DNA from: DASWNP01 sp035537095
GTDB taxonomy: Bacteria; Acidobacteriota; Blastocatellia; Pyrinomonadales; Pyrinomonadaceae
Direction of reading: 5' to 3'
Length of the DNA stretch: 45,711 bases
NCBI GenBank assembly: GCA_035537095.1
Contig: DATLMV010000263.1
Location: 1 to 45,711 of the forward strand
Made by a program: the position numbers and the translations under genes. Shown in pieces: positions 43,105 through 45,711 of this stretch (the first letter of the stretch is position 1; each line of letters begins with the position of its first letter). The notes beneath the pieces were generated by a model. It saw only the letters and a list, made by a program, of their open reading frames with translations. It did not search any database and was not told the origin of the DNA.

Positions 43105-43147
43105 GAAGCGGGGCGACACCTTCAAAGGTTCGCCCCGCTTCTGTTTT
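43105..43147 (+). terminator. Rho-independent terminator after secA
   Basis: Arms gaagcggggcga (43105-43116) and tcgccccgcttc (43130-43141) pair perfectly; the next bases are tgtttt. The loop contains a further short inverted segment (accttcaaaggt). Confidence 0.9.
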
Positions 43148-43279
43148 CCCGCTCGCGTGCTGGCAAATTCGCTCCGGTGGCTCTTATAATTCTCCCGCCG
43201 GAGACGCCCGCGCGAGCGTCGCGCGGACGTCTCAAGCGCAAGTCAGGCGACTCATCTCAAACTTACTCGACGAATCATC

Positions 43280-44341
43280 ATGTTGTTGAAACCTCGTCTC
43301 GCTTCATTGGTTTTTTGCCTTGTGCTCCTGACACTCTCGACGCCCGCCCGCATCCTCTCCGCACGGCAAGCGGCATCCGCGCCCGTCGCCGAAGATACGC
43401 GGCGCGGCATCGAACTCTACCGGCAAGGCGAAACCGGAGAGGCTGCCGAAACGCTCCGTCAAGTCACCAAGCAGCGACCGGACGACGCCGACGCATGGCA
43501 CTATCTGGGTCTCTCATGGATTGCGGAGAACAAGCTCAAGGACGCGGTCAAAGCGTTCAAGAAAGCGGTCAAGCTGCGCCCCGGTTTCGCCGTCGCGCAG
43601 GCGGGGCTGGCCTTCACTCTGTTCTTCACCAACAAACGAAGCCAAGCGGAACGTGAGGCCGCCGCCGCGCTGGCGAACGGCGCGCAGAACGCCGACGTGC
43701 ACTACATCATCAGCGTCATGCGCTTGGAGAACGACGACCCCGCCGCCGCTCTGGAAGAAGCGAACGCCGCGCTCGCATTAGACAAAGACTTCACGCTCGC
43801 ATACCTTCTCAAGAGTCAGGCTCTCGTCAGGGTGCAACCCGACATCAGCACAGAGAGATACCTCGCGCTGAGTAAGGATGAGCACGCCGGGATTGGGCGC
43901 GAGAATGCGGCGCGGATGATGGAGGCCGCGCAGAATCTGGAAATCTACCTGACCCGCAATCCACAAGCGCGCAACGCAGGTCATCTACGCGAGCAGCTTG
44001 AGGCCATGCGCCTCTACGGTCAGGTTTATACGAGACCGGAGCCGGAGCGGGAGATTTTCGCGCCGGGGGAGGTGACGACGAAAGCCGTCATCACCTTCAA
44101 GCCCGAACCGTCATATACGGAGCAAGCGCGCAATAATCTGGTGACAGGCATTGTCCGCCTGCGGGTCGTCCTCGCTGCCGATGGCACGGTGAAGTATCCT
44201 CTCGTGCTGCGCGCGCTGAGCCATGGATTGACGGAAAAATCCATCAGGGCCGCGCAGATGATCAGGTTCACACCGGCGACCAAAGACGGTCGTCCGGTTT
44301 CGACCATCGTCACTATTGAGTACAATTTCAATATGTATTGA
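43280..44341 (+). CDS. TPR protein with C-terminal TonB domain
   Basis: 353 residues. A signal peptide (LVFCLVLLTLSTPARILS) precedes TPR helices (about 38-185, RRGIELYRQGETGEAAETLR, AFKKAVKLRPGFAVAQAGLA), then a spacer (about 190-265) and a TonB C-terminal domain (about 270-350): KPEPSYTEQARNNLVTGIVR, LADGT-like AADGTVKYPLVLRALSHG and FTPATKDGRPVSTIVTIEYN. This C-domain is the canonical TonB-box-binding fold, in contrast to the tandem paralogues upstream. Without a membrane helix beyond the signal it is probably a periplasmic adaptor that docks to outer-membrane receptors, such as the Oar-like protein at 8759. Begins at ATG 43280. Confidence 0.88.
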   Translation: MLLKPRLASLVFCLVLLTLSTPARILSARQAASAPVAEDTRRGIELYRQGETGEAAETLRQVTKQRPDDADAWHYLGLSWIAENKLKDAVKAFKKAVKLRPGFAVAQAGLAFTLFFTNKRSQAEREAAAALANGAQNADVHYIISVMRLENDDPAAALEEANAALALDKDFTLAYLLKSQALVRVQPDISTERYLALSKDEHAGIGRENAARMMEAAQNLEIYLTRNPQARNAGHLREQLEAMRLYGQVYTRPEPEREIFAPGEVTTKAVITFKPEPSYTEQARNNLVTGIVRLRVVLAADGTVKYPLVLRALSHGLTEKSIRAAQMIRFTPATKDGRPVSTIVTIEYNFNMY

Positions 44342-44396
44342 GCGATTGATTCGACGAACCTTGCAAGGGGATAGGCTTTCCAGAAAGTCTCTATTG

Positions 44397-45611
44397 ATGA
44401 GCGCCAACGTCACTTCAACCAATCCGATTGTGCAGGCCATCCTCGCGGGCACGGCCCCGCCGCAAGCGCGTCTCGCGGCGGCGCGCGGGCTGCTGCCGTT
44501 GACGCAGGACGAGATGCTCGAAGTGCTCGTCGCCCTGAGCGCGTCGGACGACGAACAACTCGCGGAGGCGGCGCGCGGGACGCTGGAAGAACAGGAACCG
44601 GAGACGCTCTTGAGCGTCGCCGGGGGCAGCGAGACGCCCTTGAGCGTCCTCGGTTATCTGGCGCGGCGGGCCAACGCCGGGAGGGCCGTGCACGAAGCCG
44701 TCGTGCTCAACTCGCGCACCGCCGACGACGCGGTCGCCGCCCTCGCCGCGCACTCCGCCGACGCCCCCGTCCTCGAACTCATCGCCATCAACCAGCAACG
44801 TCTCATCCGCGCGCCCGCCATCATGGAGGCCATCCTCTCGAACCCCGCGCGGACGCCCGAAACCGAACGGCGCGTGCGCGAGGTGCAGCGCGAGTTTTTC
44901 GAGAAGGAGCGCGGAGCGCAGCAGATTGCGGAGGAGTTGAGAGCGCGCGGCATGTCGGCGGCGGCGGAATTCGTCGAGGCCGCCGAGTCAATCGGCACGC
45001 CCGACGCGACGCTCGACACCGACGACGCGTGGCTCATCGCCGCCCACATCGAAGTCTCCGACGACGATATTGACGACTCCTGGCTGCCCGCCGAACTGAT
45101 CGAAGATTTTTATAACGAAACGCCCGAGCAGCGCGCCGCCAACGCCGAACGCATCATTCAGGAGACGCACGCCGAAGGCGACGAGGTTGCGCCCGAACGC
45201 GTCTCGCTGATTCGCCGCATCATGTTGATGACCGTCAAAGACCGCGTCAAGCTCGGCATGAAGGGCGACCGCGAGGCCCGCGCCATCCTCATCCGCGACG
45301 CCAACAAGGTGGTCGCCACCGCCGTCATTCATAACCCGCGTATTACAGATCAGGAGGTCGAAGGCATCGCCGCCATGCGCACCGTCTCCGACGAGGTGCT
45401 CCGCCTCATCGCGCTCAATCGCGCGTGGGCGCGTTCCTACCCGACCATTCACAACCTCGTCCGCAACCCGCGCACGCCCATCGCCACCGCCATGACCATC
45501 CTCCCCCGCCTCTACGCCAAAGACCTCAAAAATCTCTCCCAGAACCGCAACGTCTCCGACACCGTCCGCCGCCAAGCCAACCGCCTCGTCGTCACCCGCA
45601 CCGGACACTAA
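44397..45611 (+). CDS. Helical-repeat protein of unknown function
   Basis: 404 residues, almost all helices, without signal or membrane segment. The C-terminal quarter is the most distinctive: DANKVVATAVIHNPRITDQE, AMRTVSDEVLRLIALNRAWA, then LVRNPRTPIATAMTILPRLY and LSQNRNVSDTVRRQANRLVV, a set of about 30-residue repeats with an N-P-x-x-T/I pattern. Similar sequences occur widely in Acidobacteria and Deltaproteobacteria as uncharacterised proteins; DUF2336-like repeats are the nearest fold idea. ATG 44397 lies 55 bp past the TonB-C gene; TTG 44316 overlaps that gene and is unlikely. A perfect 36-bp inverted repeat follows. Confidence 0.72.
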   Translation: MSANVTSTNPIVQAILAGTAPPQARLAAARGLLPLTQDEMLEVLVALSASDDEQLAEAARGTLEEQEPETLLSVAGGSETPLSVLGYLARRANAGRAVHEAVVLNSRTADDAVAALAAHSADAPVLELIAINQQRLIRAPAIMEAILSNPARTPETERRVREVQREFFEKERGAQQIAEELRARGMSAAAEFVEAAESIGTPDATLDTDDAWLIAAHIEVSDDDIDDSWLPAELIEDFYNETPEQRAANAERIIQETHAEGDEVAPERVSLIRRIMLMTVKDRVKLGMKGDREARAILIRDANKVVATAVIHNPRITDQEVEGIAAMRTVSDEVLRLIALNRAWARSYPTIHNLVRNPRTPIATAMTILPRLYAKDLKNLSQNRNVSDTVRRQANRLVVTRTGH

Positions 45612-45613
45612 AA

Positions 45614-45700
45614 ATTGGTAAATAGTAAATGGTGAATGGTGAATAGATAACTGCATTAAGCACGTATCTATTCACCATTCACCATTTACTATTTACCAAT
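45614..45700. repeat. Perfect 36-bp inverted heptamer repeat
   Basis: Arms 45614-45649 and 45665-45700 are exact reverse complements. Each is made of 7-bp units (taaatag, taaatgg, tgaatgg, tgaatag) around a 15-nt loop. It is the clearest member of the heptamer family and abuts the stop codon of the preceding gene. Confidence 0.93.
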
Positions 45701-45711
45701 CAAAAAATCTC

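Overview
The window reads as a chromosome segment of a GC-rich, Gram-negative-type bacterium. The outer-membrane Oar-like TonB receptor, TonB-C proteins, lipoproteins, two Hanks-type Ser/Thr kinases (one with a large TPR sensor half), paired M16 peptidases and frequent TTG/GTG starts together suggest Acidobacteriota, perhaps Blastocatellia. That placement is inferred from gene style only; no rRNA or tRNA gene is present to confirm it. No prophage, CRISPR array or complete insertion sequence was seen.

Layout. 1-2.3 kb (minus): a GT-C glycosyltransferase cut by the window edge and a flippase-like membrane protein. 2.6-7.3 kb (plus): an acyl-CoA dehydrogenase, an overlapping low-GC nucleotidyltransferase/partner pair, a small TPR protein and a fused alpha/beta 2-oxoacid dehydrogenase E1. 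7.4-11.8 kb (minus): an APC amino-acid permease and an Oar-like TonB-dependent receptor. 12.4-15.0 kb (plus): a secreted protein and a trypsin-TPR protein. 15.1-18.1 kb (minus): an overlapping pair of M16 peptidases, one with the zinc motif and one without. 18.4-24.7 kb: a membrane kinase with an FG-GAP-like sensor end, a DUF2752/RDD pair, a possible M15-like peptidase, a small unknown and a zinc-ribbon/PDZ protein. 25-27.5 kb: small conserved proteins, a cupin and ispH. 27.7-27.9 kb: an orphan small-RNA candidate with its own promoter and terminator. 27.9-37.8 kb (minus): a lipoprotein, a kinase-TPR protein, a cysteine-rich secreted protein that appears frameshifted at its 3' end, an SGNH hydrolase and a Ski2-like helicase. 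38.2-45.6 kb (plus): two tandem paralogous TonB-like anchored proteins, secA, a TPR-TonB-C protein and a helical-repeat protein.

Common themes are envelope biogenesis and export (SecA, TonB-like proteins, secreted peptidases, lipoproteins), signalling by membrane kinases, and branched-chain/fatty-acid catabolism (acyl-CoA dehydrogenase plus E1).

The most unusual content lies between genes. A dispersed family of degenerate ~7-bp tandem repeats, mostly arranged as long inverted repeats, occurs at seven places and in one case supplies the start codon and signal peptide of a lipoprotein. There is also a 68-bp MITE-like element with a 9-bp flanking duplication, a cluster of REP-like palindromes, and the small-RNA candidate at 27.8 kb.
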